From assembly GCA_016342745.1 (NCBI GenBank), contig JAEINT010000012.1:112070-176069 (forward strand): a DNA stretch of 64,000 nucleotides, written 5' to 3'. This document shows positions 42,734 through 52,019 of the stretch, one piece after another. The first letter of the stretch is position 1. The number at the start of each line of letters is the position of its first letter. Below the pieces are notes generated by a model. It did not search any database. It was given only the letters and a program-made list of their open reading frames with translations, and was not told the DNA's origin. Origin of the DNA: Labilibaculum sp. (GTDB lineage: Bacteria > Bacteroidota > Bacteroidia > Bacteroidales > Marinifilaceae). The translations under genes and the position numbers were made by a program.

Positions 42734-43903
42734 TTACCTTAAATGCTTTAATACTGATTCTAATTCACTAGATATTCGATCAAAAACAGCATTAAATTCT
42801 CCTACTCCATCAATTTTCTTAACTCCATGCAATTGATTGTACTTTTCGATTACTGGCACTGTTTTTACTTCATGTTCCTGAAGTCTTTTCACAATTTTAG
42901 AGGTATCATTATCGTAGGGCATGCACCGATCAGTTTTACTTCTCTCATCCAATCGGCTAATCAATTCTAAGGTTGGCACCTCAATTTCTATAATTTGAGA
43001 AATGGAAGAACCATGCTTTTTCAAAAGTCCATCGAGAATATAGGATTGAACCAATGTTCGCGGAAAGCCCTTAAAAATAAAGCCTTTAACGCCATTCGAA
43101 TTGGCAATCTTCTTTTCAATCAACTGAACCACAATTTCGTCGGGCACTAATTCTCCATTCTCATACAATTCGATGATTCGCTTGCCAATATCCGATCCAA
43201 TCTGAATTTCATGATCAAGCATCTGCCCTGTTGCCACATATTCTAGATCGTATTTTTTCGCCAAGGCAATTCCTTGCGATCCTCTTCCCGATCCTGGATA
43301 TCCAAACAATACCAAATTGAAAAGACTCTTGTTTAATTCTTCCTTAATAATTCCTTGAATATTAGCATTTACTTCCTCAATAGAATCATCTCCCTTTACT
43401 TCAAAATAAATTCCTTTGTCTTTATAAAACTGCAGAACAGGCAATGTTTTATCATTGTATTCTTTCAAGCGGTTACGAATCACCACTTCATTATCGTCTG
43501 CTCGGCCTGAAGTCTTTCCTCTGTTGAGCAATCTTTGCACCGAAACTTCTTCATCTACTTCTAGACTGATCAAACAATTTAAAGAGGTATTCAATTTGAT
43601 CATTAATCCCTCTAAAATATAGGCTTGAATATAGGTTCGAGGAAATCCATCGAAAAGGAATCCATTAGAATCTGGATTCTCCGTAATTGTTTTCTCGATA
43701 ATCTGGACAATTATTTCATCGGAAACCAATCCTCCCGAAGCAATGATGCTCTTAGCTTCAAGACCAAGCTTCGTTTCTTCCTTCAATTCTTTCCGCAACA
43801 GATCTCCAGTTGAGATATAGAAAAGATTGTATTTGTTTATCAGAAATTCAGATTGAGTTCCTTTTCCTGCACCTGGTGGGCCAAATAAAGCAATGTTTAG
43901 CAT
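42734..43903 (-). CDS. Tandem adenylate kinase with a degenerate second domain
   Basis: 389 residues = two adenylate-kinase domains. Domain 1 (1-190) is complete: GPPGAGKGT with Lys14, STGDLLR, FDGFPRT, and a short LID with RGKTSGRADDNE. Domain 2 (195-389) keeps the fold pattern but reads GYPGSGRGS (Arg207 for the P-loop Lys), ATGQMLD (the Asp and AMP-binding Arg lost) and FKGFPRT (Lys278 for Asp). Domain 2 therefore looks regulatory or substrate-binding rather than catalytic. A normal adk of about 190-220 residues is expected elsewhere in the genome. The frame is continuous, with no frameshift. The DGC-protein gene follows. Confidence 0.85.
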   Translation of the reverse strand: MLNIALFGPPGAGKGTQSEFLINKYNLFYISTGDLLRKELKEETKLGLEAKSIIASGGLVSDEIIVQIIEKTITENPDSNGFLFDGFPRTYIQAYILEGLMIKLNTSLNCLISLEVDEEVSVQRLLNRGKTSGRADDNEVVIRNRLKEYNDKTLPVLQFYKDKGIYFEVKGDDSIEEVNANIQGIIKEELNKSLFNLVLFGYPGSGRGSQGIALAKKYDLEYVATGQMLDHEIQIGSDIGKRIIELYENGELVPDEIVVQLIEKKIANSNGVKGFIFKGFPRTLVQSYILDGLLKKHGSSISQIIEIEVPTLELISRLDERSKTDRCMPYDNDTSKIVKRLQEHEVKTVPVIEKYNQLHGVKKIDGVGEFNAVFDRISSELESVLKHLR

Positions 43904-44272
43904 ATGATAAGGTTTTTGAGAATCATTATAACAATAGCAATAAGATACTAATAATGTCTTATTGACACATAATAATTACACTTCTAATTTTACCTAAACT
44001 CAACTTCTACACAAGGTGAAACGAAAATCAAAATTTGATCGTATTCAACGAGTTACGACCGACAAGTATCGATTACTCATTGCAATTTGCAATTAAATCG
44101 AATATCTACAAAGCTTCAAATGCCCACAATAAGAACAATTCAGCGGGATTTAATAAAAATTGCGAAAAAATAAAATCCAATCATCATAAATAAGAAAGCT
44201 TTTAAACAAGCTGACTGACTGGACTTTTAGCTTCCTTTTCCATAAATTATAGATACATATAAAACTATCGAT
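43904..44272. promoter_or_regulatory. Intergenic region between the double adenylate kinase and the multihaem cytochrome genes
   Basis: 369 bp of AT-rich sequence without genes between two divergent units. The only clear feature is ATTGCAA-T-TTGCAAT at 44079-44093, perfect 7-bp arms around one base, about 180 bp upstream of the cytochrome gene and so a possible operator. Confidence 0.35.
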
Positions 44273-45778
44273 ATGAAATTACCTAAATCGTTTTACAATT
44301 GGACTTCAATATTAGGAGCTAGCATAGCATCAATCACATTTTTCCTAATTGTCTTCTTTTTTGTAATCTCTGTTCTCTTCAATCAGGGAAGTTCTTACAT
44401 GGGCTTAATAATTTATTTGGTATTGCCTGCATTTCTAATTATTGGCTTAATTCTAATTCCAATTGGGATGCTCATTCAGATTAGAAGAAAAAATAAACAA
44501 ATGTTTATTGCTGAAGATATGAAATGGCCTCGTGTTGATTTGAATGACCAAAAACATAGGAATGCATTCTCGCTATTTGTTATCATTAGTTTTATATTTC
44601 TCTTTCTATCCTCGGTAGGTAGTTACGAAGCCTTTGTTTATAGTGAGTCTGTTGAGTTTTGTGGAACACTTTGTCATTCGGTAATGGAACCAGAATATGC
44701 CACTTATAAGAAATCAGCACATGCTAAAGTTGCTTGTGTAGAATGCCATGTTGGTGAAGGTGCCGATTGGTATATGCGTTCAAAATTAAGTGGTTTGTAT
44801 CAGGTTTATGCCGTTACTGTTGACAATTTTCCACGACCGATACCAACACCTCTCGCTAATTTACGTCCAGCTAGAGAAACCTGCGAACATTGCCATTGGC
44901 CTGAAAAATTTTATCCTAAGCGAATCAAGAATCAAATCCATTTCTTGGCTGATGAAAACAATACAGAATGGAATATTCAATTGACCATGAAAATTGGTCC
45001 CGATCATCATACCCAAAAATTATCGGAAGGCATTCATTGGCATATCAATCCAAATATCAAAATTGAATTTATGTCGGCCGATGAAAAATCAGAATACATT
45101 CAGTGGGTAAAATACACCAATACTGAAACCGGAGAAGAACATATATTTGAAGATCAAATGATGCCGCCAGACAGTACATTTTACGCAGATGCTAAACTAC
45201 ACGAAATGGACTGTATGGATTGTCACAATCGACCTTCTCATGGTTATTTATCTCCACCTGATTATATAGATGTATTCATGGCAAAACAGGAAATTGATCC
45301 TAAAATTCCATACATTAAATTTGCTGCTATGGAAGCATTAAAGGACACCTATTCGACAAAAGATAGTGCCAACTTGCTTATAGAACAAGTGATTCTCAAT
45401 TTTTATAAAGAAAGCTATCCCGATATCGCAACACAATTTAATACAGCTATTGCAAAAGCAATTGAAGGCATTAAAACTGCTTATCATGAGAATACATTTC
45501 CAGAAATGAAAGTACGCTGGGATGTTTATCCCGATCACAAAAGCCATATGGAATCACAAGGATGTTTTCGTTGCCACGATGATAACCACACCAGTAAAGA
45601 TGGAAGAGTCATTTCAAAAGATTGCAATCTCTGTCATTCTATTACCGTACAAGGCACGCCAGATTCTTTACAAATGGCCTTCCCAAATCAAAATATGGAA
45701 TTTGTTCATCCTGTTGATATTGGTACCGATTGGAAAGATTATTCCTGTGTTGATTGCCATGCCTATTTATATCCTTAA
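44273..45778 (+). CDS. NapC/NirT-type membrane multihaem cytochrome c
   Basis: 501 residues. Three hydrophobic segments (about 12-37, 43-68 and 97-115) precede a periplasmic domain with seven haem sites: an unusual CX3CH (CGTLCH near 129) and six CXXCH (CVECH, CEHCH, CMDCH, CFRCH, CNLCH, CVDCH). FCGTLCHSVMEPEYATYKKSAH is the NapC/NirT/NrfH signature for menaquinol oxidation. It is longer than four-haem NapC, so the quinol-oxidising part is joined to extra haems for passing electrons to a periplasmic or outer-membrane acceptor. No terminal reductase gene is adjacent. Confidence 0.88.
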   Translation: MKLPKSFYNWTSILGASIASITFFLIVFFFVISVLFNQGSSYMGLIIYLVLPAFLIIGLILIPIGMLIQIRRKNKQMFIAEDMKWPRVDLNDQKHRNAFSLFVIISFIFLFLSSVGSYEAFVYSESVEFCGTLCHSVMEPEYATYKKSAHAKVACVECHVGEGADWYMRSKLSGLYQVYAVTVDNFPRPIPTPLANLRPARETCEHCHWPEKFYPKRIKNQIHFLADENNTEWNIQLTMKIGPDHHTQKLSEGIHWHINPNIKIEFMSADEKSEYIQWVKYTNTETGEEHIFEDQMMPPDSTFYADAKLHEMDCMDCHNRPSHGYLSPPDYIDVFMAKQEIDPKIPYIKFAAMEALKDTYSTKDSANLLIEQVILNFYKESYPDIATQFNTAIAKAIEGIKTAYHENTFPEMKVRWDVYPDHKSHMESQGCFRCHDDNHTSKDGRVISKDCNLCHSITVQGTPDSLQMAFPNQNMEFVHPVDIGTDWKDYSCVDCHAYLYP

Positions 45779-45865
45779 AATTCAAATTTGCTAATCGTAC
45801 TTATTCTATTTGGATTTGTTCCATATAAAGAAGATCTTCGCATTTGGATAGAACAGAAAAATAGA

Positions 45866-46261
45866 ATGAAGAAAGATAAATTAACGGGAGAAGAACTCCA
45901 CGAATTAGGAATTAAGTGGGTTTACAAACACATCAAAGATGAATTTAAAATCTTGTCTGTGAACATTGAATTTGAAAAAAATCCACAAATATTAGCCAAG
46001 AAAAATGATGAACTGCATTTTATTGTGGTAAAAACAAGCACGTATCCTGATCTTGGCTCTTTAACTCCTTCTGCAGCGGAAGAAATCATCAAACACGCTG
46101 ATAAACACAAAGCCAAAATTCTGTTTGCTAATGTAGGCGTTGCAAATGCGGATACTAAAGATGAAAAGGAAATGCAATATCCTTTAAAAGGTGGGCAATA
46201 CTATATCAATTTTACTGGTTTAAGTATTGAACCAAACATTCTGCAAAATCCATTCGCTTAA
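45866..46261 (+). CDS. Hypothetical protein, possible restriction-endonuclease-like fold
   Basis: 131 residues from the ATG at 45866; the frame extends to a TTG at 45788, but that stretch lies close to the cytochrome stop and the ATG is preferred. GEELHELGIKWVYKHI, then KNDELHFIVVKTSTYPDLG, resembles the E...(D/E)xK core of YraN-like endonuclease folds; the acidic residue before the FIVVKTS strand is not certain. No signal peptide. It lies 17 bp upstream of pdxH, so co-transcription is likely. Function unknown. Confidence 0.5.
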   Translation: MKKDKLTGEELHELGIKWVYKHIKDEFKILSVNIEFEKNPQILAKKNDELHFIVVKTSTYPDLGSLTPSAAEEIIKHADKHKAKILFANVGVANADTKDEKEMQYPLKGGQYYINFTGLSIEPNILQNPFA

Positions 46262-46278
46262 GAACTAATTACACAAGC

Positions 46279-46917
46279 ATGAAGAAGGAAATCAGAGATA
46301 TAAGGCACGAATATGGAGAAGCAGGATTAAAACGATCCGATATTTCTAAAGATCCTTTTATTCAATTCAAAAATTGGTTTGAGAATGCGGTAGCCTTAAA
46401 ATTACCTGATGCTAATGCAATGACTTTAGCAACTGTATCGGCAGAAGGAAAACCATCAGCTCGAATTCTTCTTTTAAAAGATTTTAACGAAAAGGGATTT
46501 TGTTTTTTTACAAATTACAAGAGTCGTAAAGGATCGGATATCGAAGCTAACCCGAATGGTGCAATGGTATTTTTCTGGCCCGAATTGGAAAGACAGATTC
46601 GTATCGAAGGCAAAATTGAAAAATTAGAGCCAGAATTATCTGATGAATACTTTTTTGAACGACCACTTGGAAGTCGAATGGCTGCATCGGTTTCTCCTCA
46701 AAGCGATGAAATAGATAATCGAGAAGTTTTAAATAAAATGATTACTGCATTTCAATCGGAAAATGACGAGAATTTCCCCAGACCCAATTTTTGGGGTGGT
46801 TATCGATTAATTCCTGAGCTTTTTGAGTTTTGGCAAGGTCGAAAAAATAGATTAAATGATCGATTTGAATACAATCTTGAAAAAAAAGATTGGAATTTAA
46901 GAAGACTTGCACCTTAA
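46279..46917 (+). CDS. pdxH: Pyridoxine/pyridoxamine 5'-phosphate oxidase
   Basis: 212 residues, the usual PdxH size. FMN-dependent oxidation of PNP/PMP to pyridoxal 5'-phosphate. Family blocks are intact: IRHEYGEAGL, MTLATVSAEGKPSARILLLK, GFCFFTNYKSRKG, FFWPELERQIRIEG, RPLGSRMAASVSPQS, the PRPNFWGGYRLIPELFEFWQ segment and RLNDRF near the C-terminus. Located 17 bp after the small unknown gene. Confidence 0.97.
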   Translation: MKKEIRDIRHEYGEAGLKRSDISKDPFIQFKNWFENAVALKLPDANAMTLATVSAEGKPSARILLLKDFNEKGFCFFTNYKSRKGSDIEANPNGAMVFFWPELERQIRIEGKIEKLEPELSDEYFFERPLGSRMAASVSPQSDEIDNREVLNKMITAFQSENDENFPRPNFWGGYRLIPELFEFWQGRKNRLNDRFEYNLEKKDWNLRRLAP

Positions 46918-47009
46918 AACACTCCCTTGACAAGGAAAAAATAACTGTTCATACAAAAGACTAAAAACAACTTATTAGTTGGGGTTACCTTTTTACTTTA
47001 AACGGAATT

Positions 47010-47095
47010 AAAGGATAGGAACAGTGTCCATTGTTCCTAGTTTATGTATGTAGTTAAAATCACCCCTAGTTGTTGTCTGGGGGTGCTTTTTTTAT
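47010..47095 (+). ncRNA. Hairpin-rich segment ending in an intrinsic terminator (small RNA or pdxH 3' UTR)
   Basis: Two hairpins follow pdxH: TAGGAACA/TGTTCCTA at 47016-47039 and CACCCCTAG/CTGGGGGTG at 47061-47085. The second is followed by seven T residues (plus-strand terminator). The terminator lies about 170 bp past pdxH, with a first hairpin in between, so either a long 3' UTR or an independent small RNA could be present. The minus-strand PfkB gene ends at 47092. Confidence 0.35.
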
Positions 47096-48015
47096 AAGCG
47101 ATATTTACTTGCTATACTTAGCGGTAAAAAATTATCGTAAATCATGCATACTTCCTGTGAAAACTCAATTGCGAACTTCGCTAAATCTTCCAAATCTACA
47201 TCAGTCATATTTACTAAAGTAGATTGTTGAATTCCATTTCGAACAATAAAATATGCAATTGCAGCATTTACCGTATCACCTGCTCCAACCGTACTAACAG
47301 GATTAATAGCTGGAACTGAATAAAAATGAGATTCTGGATTGAATACAAAAAGTCCAAACTTATTGGCAGTATAAACCAAGCTTGCCTTAGAAAATTCATT
47401 TAACCACTTAAATGCCGAATCTCCATCTTTACAATTACAGATCAAATCAAAATCTTCATTCGATGCTTTTACAATATCAGCCAAAGCCATATTCTCTTTA
47501 ATGTAAGGCAACACATCGGGTAACATCGGAAGGTGCTGTGTTCTAAAGTTGGGATCATAAATAAGTAAAGCTCCTTTTTTTTTACTTTCCTTTAGAAAAT
47601 CAAGTAAAGAAGATCTAAATTCCTTTTTGATAGCCAAAAATGATCCAAATAAAATAACATCACCTTCTTTTACACTATTTGGAAATGTAATTTTACTTTC
47701 GAGTCCTTTCCTTGTTTTATAAAAAGAGTAATCCGCATTTTTATTTTCATCCAAATAAGCCAAAGCTAAATTTGTACTTGTATCAGAAAAATAAGAAATG
47801 TGATTCGTATCAACCTTGTTATCTTGTAAAAAGTTCTTAATCTGATCACCAACCCGATCGACCCCCAATTCACTAATAAAGGAAACCTGAACTCCTAACC
47901 TACCCAAACTAACGGATGAATTAAGAAAGGAACCTCCTGGCTTTGCCTCTATTGGCTTTTCATTTTCAAAATAAACATCCAATACCGAATCTCCAATTGT
48001 ATATACTCGACTCAT
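47092..48015 (-). CDS. PfkB-family carbohydrate kinase (fructokinase-like)
   Basis: 307 residues, ribokinase fold. The N-terminal GGSFLNSSVSLGRLG near 27-41 is the PfkB motif 1 region and NPVSTVGAGDTVNAAIAYF near 242-260 is motif 2, with the catalytic Asp in GAGD. Substrate residues suggest a fructokinase/ribokinase-type sugar kinase, but the exact sugar cannot be read. Cytosolic and monocistronic, with its 3' end meeting the terminator hairpin at 47061-47095. Confidence 0.85.
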   Translation of the reverse strand: MSRVYTIGDSVLDVYFENEKPIEAKPGGSFLNSSVSLGRLGVQVSFISELGVDRVGDQIKNFLQDNKVDTNHISYFSDTSTNLALAYLDENKNADYSFYKTRKGLESKITFPNSVKEGDVILFGSFLAIKKEFRSSLLDFLKESKKKGALLIYDPNFRTQHLPMLPDVLPYIKENMALADIVKASNEDFDLICNCKDGDSAFKWLNEFSKASLVYTANKFGLFVFNPESHFYSVPAINPVSTVGAGDTVNAAIAYFIVRNGIQQSTLVNMTDVDLEDLAKFAIEFSQEVCMIYDNFLPLSIASKYRL

Positions 48016-48353
48016 TAACTCCTAATTGCTGATTAACACCTTTTTTTGTGAAGCACAAGATACAAATTCCTTTATCAATCAATACTTCCATATTTTGGAT
48101 ATGCGCAATAGAAAATCTCTGTTAAAAGAGCAAAATTGACTCAATTTTAGGATCGCAACTTAAAAAAAACATGATTTTCGGTTAATTTTGATAAAAAGAA
48201 GACTAAAATATTTATGCTAATGAAAAATTATTTAATTTAGATACATTCTTAATAAAACTCAAAACATCAAGCTTAAATCGTTTTCGCTTCCTCCTATTTA
48301 AGCCCGTTAAAAATAGCACGGTTAAATTGGAGAGTTTTGAACAATAGTACGGA
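48016..48353. other. Intergenic region between the PfkB kinase and the large putative PEPCK
   Basis: 338 bp, AT-rich, between divergent genes and presumably carrying both promoters. No well-spaced promoter pair, repeat or hairpin of note was recognised. Confidence 0.35.
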
Positions 48354-51300
48354 ATGCAGGAATTTTTGGAAGCTGAAAAAATAAAGGTAAATTTGGTTCC
48401 GTCATTCCCTCAAGCAAAAATAAATTGGAGACATATGCAAAGTAAAAAAGCAAGCAAAATTGAAATTAAGCATAAGGAGGTAAAAGGCAATCAAAAAGAT
48501 TTGATTCGCTATATCAACCTTCAGCTAGCAGCAATGGGGCAACCTATTTTTGATGAAGAATCTGAAGATAAGAAAAATCAGTTATCTGATCCAAAGTTTA
48601 TTCAACTAACCGATAGTCTTATCAAAAACTATCGTGCCAAGTCACGATTGTTAGCAGATCATCTTTGTCCTGCCGATCAACGTATTCAAAATTTCCTTAA
48701 TGAATACTTAGAAGACGTTACAACTAATGTTGCTCAACTTCCAAATTCTACTTTTATTCTTGATCAACCGGGAATTGCAAGAGAATTAAGTCTTCCACCA
48801 AATAAGGATGAGCACATTACTGAACTATTGAGTTCATATAGAATAAAACAAGGAGTACTTCACAATCCAAAACACGATAGAAGAACAACAAGTGGTTCTT
48901 TCCATATTGTTGACGGAGGTTTACCTGTACCTTTGGATAAAATTGAAGTGCCTAAAAAAGCATTTGCAAAATTTTTAGAATCAGCTTTCACTCCTGGTTC
49001 AGCAATGAAACAAATTCCATTTACAGCTACTCAAGATGAGAAAGCTGAGATGATTGTATCTCTTTTACTACGCCCGATTGTATGTCCGGAAGTAAAAGGT
49101 GTTATTAGTCAAAAATCGATGGAGGTTCGTTTCTTCGCGCCAGGAAGCTTGGTTAGTAACCTTGATTTCGTAGAATCCATTTTTGGCAACGCTGGAGATC
49201 CAAACCTACCTTCTAATGATGCTGGTTTAGATATTGAACATTGGACTGGTCATACTGGTTGTGTTGTTCTTGCTCCACAATTGTTAAAGCTTACCAAAAA
49301 AGAACTTGGTTTGCCACATTTCGATGATGCAACTGAGCGTCAAAAAAGAGATGGTGTATGTTGGAAAGAAGAAAATGAGTTGTACAACAATGGTAACGCA
49401 TTTAAGCTAACATGTCGTAGCGAAAAAGGTGTAGTTATTACCTTAATTGCTGATAACTATTTCGGTTATTCTAAGAAAGAAATCAAAACTCAGATTAGCT
49501 TCTCGGCCAACCTATATGGATTAGCTGAAGAAGAGCACGCTGGTGGAGCAATTGCTTTCCCAAGAAAAAATTTAGGAGACAGTTTTGATGGTGCTCTTTA
49601 CATGAAAAACGTATTGAAAAAACAATACAGTTTTGATGAAATGGTAAAAGATTACGGCGAAACAATGGATGTAAAACCAGAAGGTTATGCCATTGATACG
49701 TCTAATGATCGCATTTACTACATTAACGAAAACACTTCAATTGATGTATACAAGAGTACATTAAGTTGGGTTAAGGATGGCAAAGAACAAAGTATTCGTT
49801 TGTTACCTGAGCATTACTACGTTCACCCTTCTGGATGTAAATTGCACATGGAGAAGCATCCAACTGCACCATCTTGGAGATTGGTAAGTACTGCTTCGGA
49901 AGGAACATTCTGTCACAAGCCTTGTACTGTTTCTGGTGGTGGAAAATCTGAAATTTCTAAGTCCTTGCTAAATGCTATTATTTACAGCTCTTTCTATGTA
50001 CAAGACATGGAGAAAGACTTTAATTTAGCTGATGAAGTTATTAAGCATGACTACACAAAACGTTGGAAAGATCATCCAAACAGAAAAGAGCCTTCAAGAT
50101 CTTTATTAAGCTCTCAGCGATCATTAGGTTCTGTGGTGAAACTATTAACACCATCAAAATATTACGATGCTTCTTACAACGAATATTTAGATACGATTCC
50201 TGATCACGTAAAAGGATTGGTTCTATTTGTGAAACGATTCTACCGTCCAGAAAGAACAGATGGCAGTTGGAGAGATTATTTCTCAGTTGATGTTATCAAC
50301 GGAAGAAAAGGTCATGAATTGTTATTCAACAACCGTAAAATTGTTGCTAGTTACCTACGTGTAGGTTTTGCAAACGACAATTCTTGGTACTTGCATAAAT
50401 TACGTCAGGATTTTATTGCTGCAGCTAAAATTCAAATGGAAGATGATATTACAGCTTCTGTTGTATTGCCAGCAACTAGCCTAAATAACTTAAATGAGGC
50501 TTATGACAATAAGAGTGTTAAGCTAACAACCAACTGTGAGAAGAGATTCTTCCAGCGTCCTGATGAAGCAGTTCACAGAGGATACGATAAAGAAGCAGAG
50601 GCTGATCTATCGATGAGAAATAACTTTACATCAAACTACCAACCACTTACCAAAGAAGATGGTCAGGAGTTAGTTGCTGATGCAATTGGATTTGATTTAT
50701 ATACTAAGCCAATTAAAGAGATTATTCGTCAAGGAGCAGAAAGCAAGAAATCAAATTACTTTATTTCTCCTTCGCATACTAGAATTGTGAATGGAAAGCC
50801 ATCTCAAAACCCAAGATATTTACAGATTCGTCCAGATTTAGTGAATCCTATTGACGATCGTTTAGCAGATATCGGTATTCGTCTAGCGAGAAGAATTCCT
50901 TTGGATCAGCCGGTACATCATCCAGTAAATGCTGTATTGCCAGGTCGTAGAAACAATCCTGCAGACAAAGAAGCTGGAATTCGTGCGTTAAGTGTGTACA
51001 ACCCTATTCATTATCAAGAATTACCAGAATTGTTCATGGATTTCATTTGTAGTTTAACAGGAAAATCTCCTTCTACTACAGGTGCAGGTTCTGAAGGTGC
51101 TTTAACAAAAGGCCCTTTCAACATGTTGTCACCAACTACAGATTTGAATAATGCATTGCTTTCTTATATCCTTACCGGATATCAAGGATTCTCTTCTGCT
51201 GCTGGTCATGTTGGATCTGAAAATCGTTTCGACCATGATGTTTCTTTATTGATTCCTGAACTTTGGTGTAGACTAAAAGAAGAAACTCGTGAACCTAAAT

Positions 51301-51926
51301 TATTGATTGATGAAGGTTCTCTAGAGAAAATTTCAGATTTCGAATACAAAGGTGAGAAAATCCCAGCTAGTCGCTTAGGATACCGTATCACTGAAGAATT
51401 CCTTTTCCGTTATATGAACCGTATTTTTGATGAGCCACAGAATGTGTTCAACGAAAGAATGCTGAAGCCGGAAACACAAGATATGGAAGATTTTGTTGAC
51501 GGTATTAAGAACATTGTTGAAGCACAAGAAAAAGTTGCAATCAACTTCTTTAAAGACAGTAGTGTTGACGCTGCTATTCCTCCATTAAAAATTCTTTTAA
51601 GCATTATGGCTTATGGAGAATATGAAGGAAAAGAAATTAGTGATCCTGAATTGCGTAAGCAGTTTGATCGTGAGCTAGTGATCAACTCTTCGTGGTATCA
51701 AGAGCGTTTGAAAAACAAGCAACAAATTGACATCAATTTCTACGAAAAGCAGATTGCTTACTTAGAATCATTTATGGCGAATAAAGTTAATGCCGAATGG
51801 AATGATGAGTTGAGCTTAGAAGAACGTTTCTGGAACGCTAAAAAAGACCTTGAGAAGGTTAAATCTGAAGCATACTTAAAAAGTTTAGTTGGTACAATTG
51901 GTGCTGATCCTTTATTTAAGGCTTAA
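48354..51926 (+). CDS. Probable PPi-type phosphoenolpyruvate carboxykinase (1190-residue protein)
   Basis: 1190 residues, soluble, with no signal or membrane segments. The size and several motifs fit the about 130-kDa PPi-dependent PEPCK of Propionibacterium and Entamoeba, an enzyme making PEP from oxaloacetate with pyrophosphate (or the reverse). A phosphate-binding loop, VSGGGKSEISKS, near residue 527 follows paired cysteines in CHKPC. FCSLTGKSPSTTGAGSEGALTKGPFN-type glycine-rich segments near 900 and a conserved NLYGLAEEEHAGG-type block are also present. I recognise the family from memory, and an uncharacterised large conserved protein is the alternative. Start: ATG 48354, or ATG 48435 (residue 28), which has a GGAG 5 bp upstream. 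It has a strong downstream terminator. Confidence 0.55.
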   Translation: MQEFLEAEKIKVNLVPSFPQAKINWRHMQSKKASKIEIKHKEVKGNQKDLIRYINLQLAAMGQPIFDEESEDKKNQLSDPKFIQLTDSLIKNYRAKSRLLADHLCPADQRIQNFLNEYLEDVTTNVAQLPNSTFILDQPGIARELSLPPNKDEHITELLSSYRIKQGVLHNPKHDRRTTSGSFHIVDGGLPVPLDKIEVPKKAFAKFLESAFTPGSAMKQIPFTATQDEKAEMIVSLLLRPIVCPEVKGVISQKSMEVRFFAPGSLVSNLDFVESIFGNAGDPNLPSNDAGLDIEHWTGHTGCVVLAPQLLKLTKKELGLPHFDDATERQKRDGVCWKEENELYNNGNAFKLTCRSEKGVVITLIADNYFGYSKKEIKTQISFSANLYGLAEEEHAGGAIAFPRKNLGDSFDGALYMKNVLKKQYSFDEMVKDYGETMDVKPEGYAIDTSNDRIYYINENTSIDVYKSTLSWVKDGKEQSIRLLPEHYYVHPSGCKLHMEKHPTAPSWRLVSTASEGTFCHKPCTVSGGGKSEISKSLLNAIIYSSFYVQDMEKDFNLADEVIKHDYTKRWKDHPNRKEPSRSLLSSQRSLGSVVKLLTPSKYYDASYNEYLDTIPDHVKGLVLFVKRFYRPERTDGSWRDYFSVDVINGRKGHELLFNNRKIVASYLRVGFANDNSWYLHKLRQDFIAAAKIQMEDDITASVVLPATSLNNLNEAYDNKSVKLTTNCEKRFFQRPDEAVHRGYDKEAEADLSMRNNFTSNYQPLTKEDGQELVADAIGFDLYTKPIKEIIRQGAESKKSNYFISPSHTRIVNGKPSQNPRYLQIRPDLVNPIDDRLADIGIRLARRIPLDQPVHHPVNAVLPGRRNNPADKEAGIRALSVYNPIHYQELPELFMDFICSLTGKSPSTTGAGSEGALTKGPFNMLSPTTDLNNALLSYILTGYQGFSSAAGHVGSENRFDHDVSLLIPELWCRLKEETREPKLLIDEGSLEKISDFEYKGEKIPASRLGYRITEEFLFRYMNRIFDEPQNVFNERMLKPETQDMEDFVDGIKNIVEAQEKVAINFFKDSSVDAAIPPLKILLSIMAYGEYEGKEISDPELRKQFDRELVINSSWYQERLKNKQQIDINFYEKQIAYLESFMANKVNAEWNDELSLEERFWNAKKDLEKVKSEAYLKSLVGTIGADPLFKA

Positions 51927-51946
51927 ACTAAATTTTCACAATAAAT

Positions 51947-51985
51947 ATAAAGGAGAACTCTTAATTGAGTTCTCCTTTTTTTATG
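51947..51985 (+). terminator. Intrinsic terminator after the large putative PEPCK gene
   Basis: Perfect 12-bp stem AAAGGAGAACTC/GAGTTCTCCTTT with a 6-nt loop and a T-run. Confidence 0.9.
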
Positions 51986-52019
51986 TCCTGAAGCTAAAGC
52001 TATTTTGAGTACACAATTG

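Noticed and set aside
45522..45794. 90-residue open frame overlapping the end of the multihaem cytochrome gene
   Set aside because: It lies in another frame of a well-supported coding sequence with seven haem motifs; a shadow.
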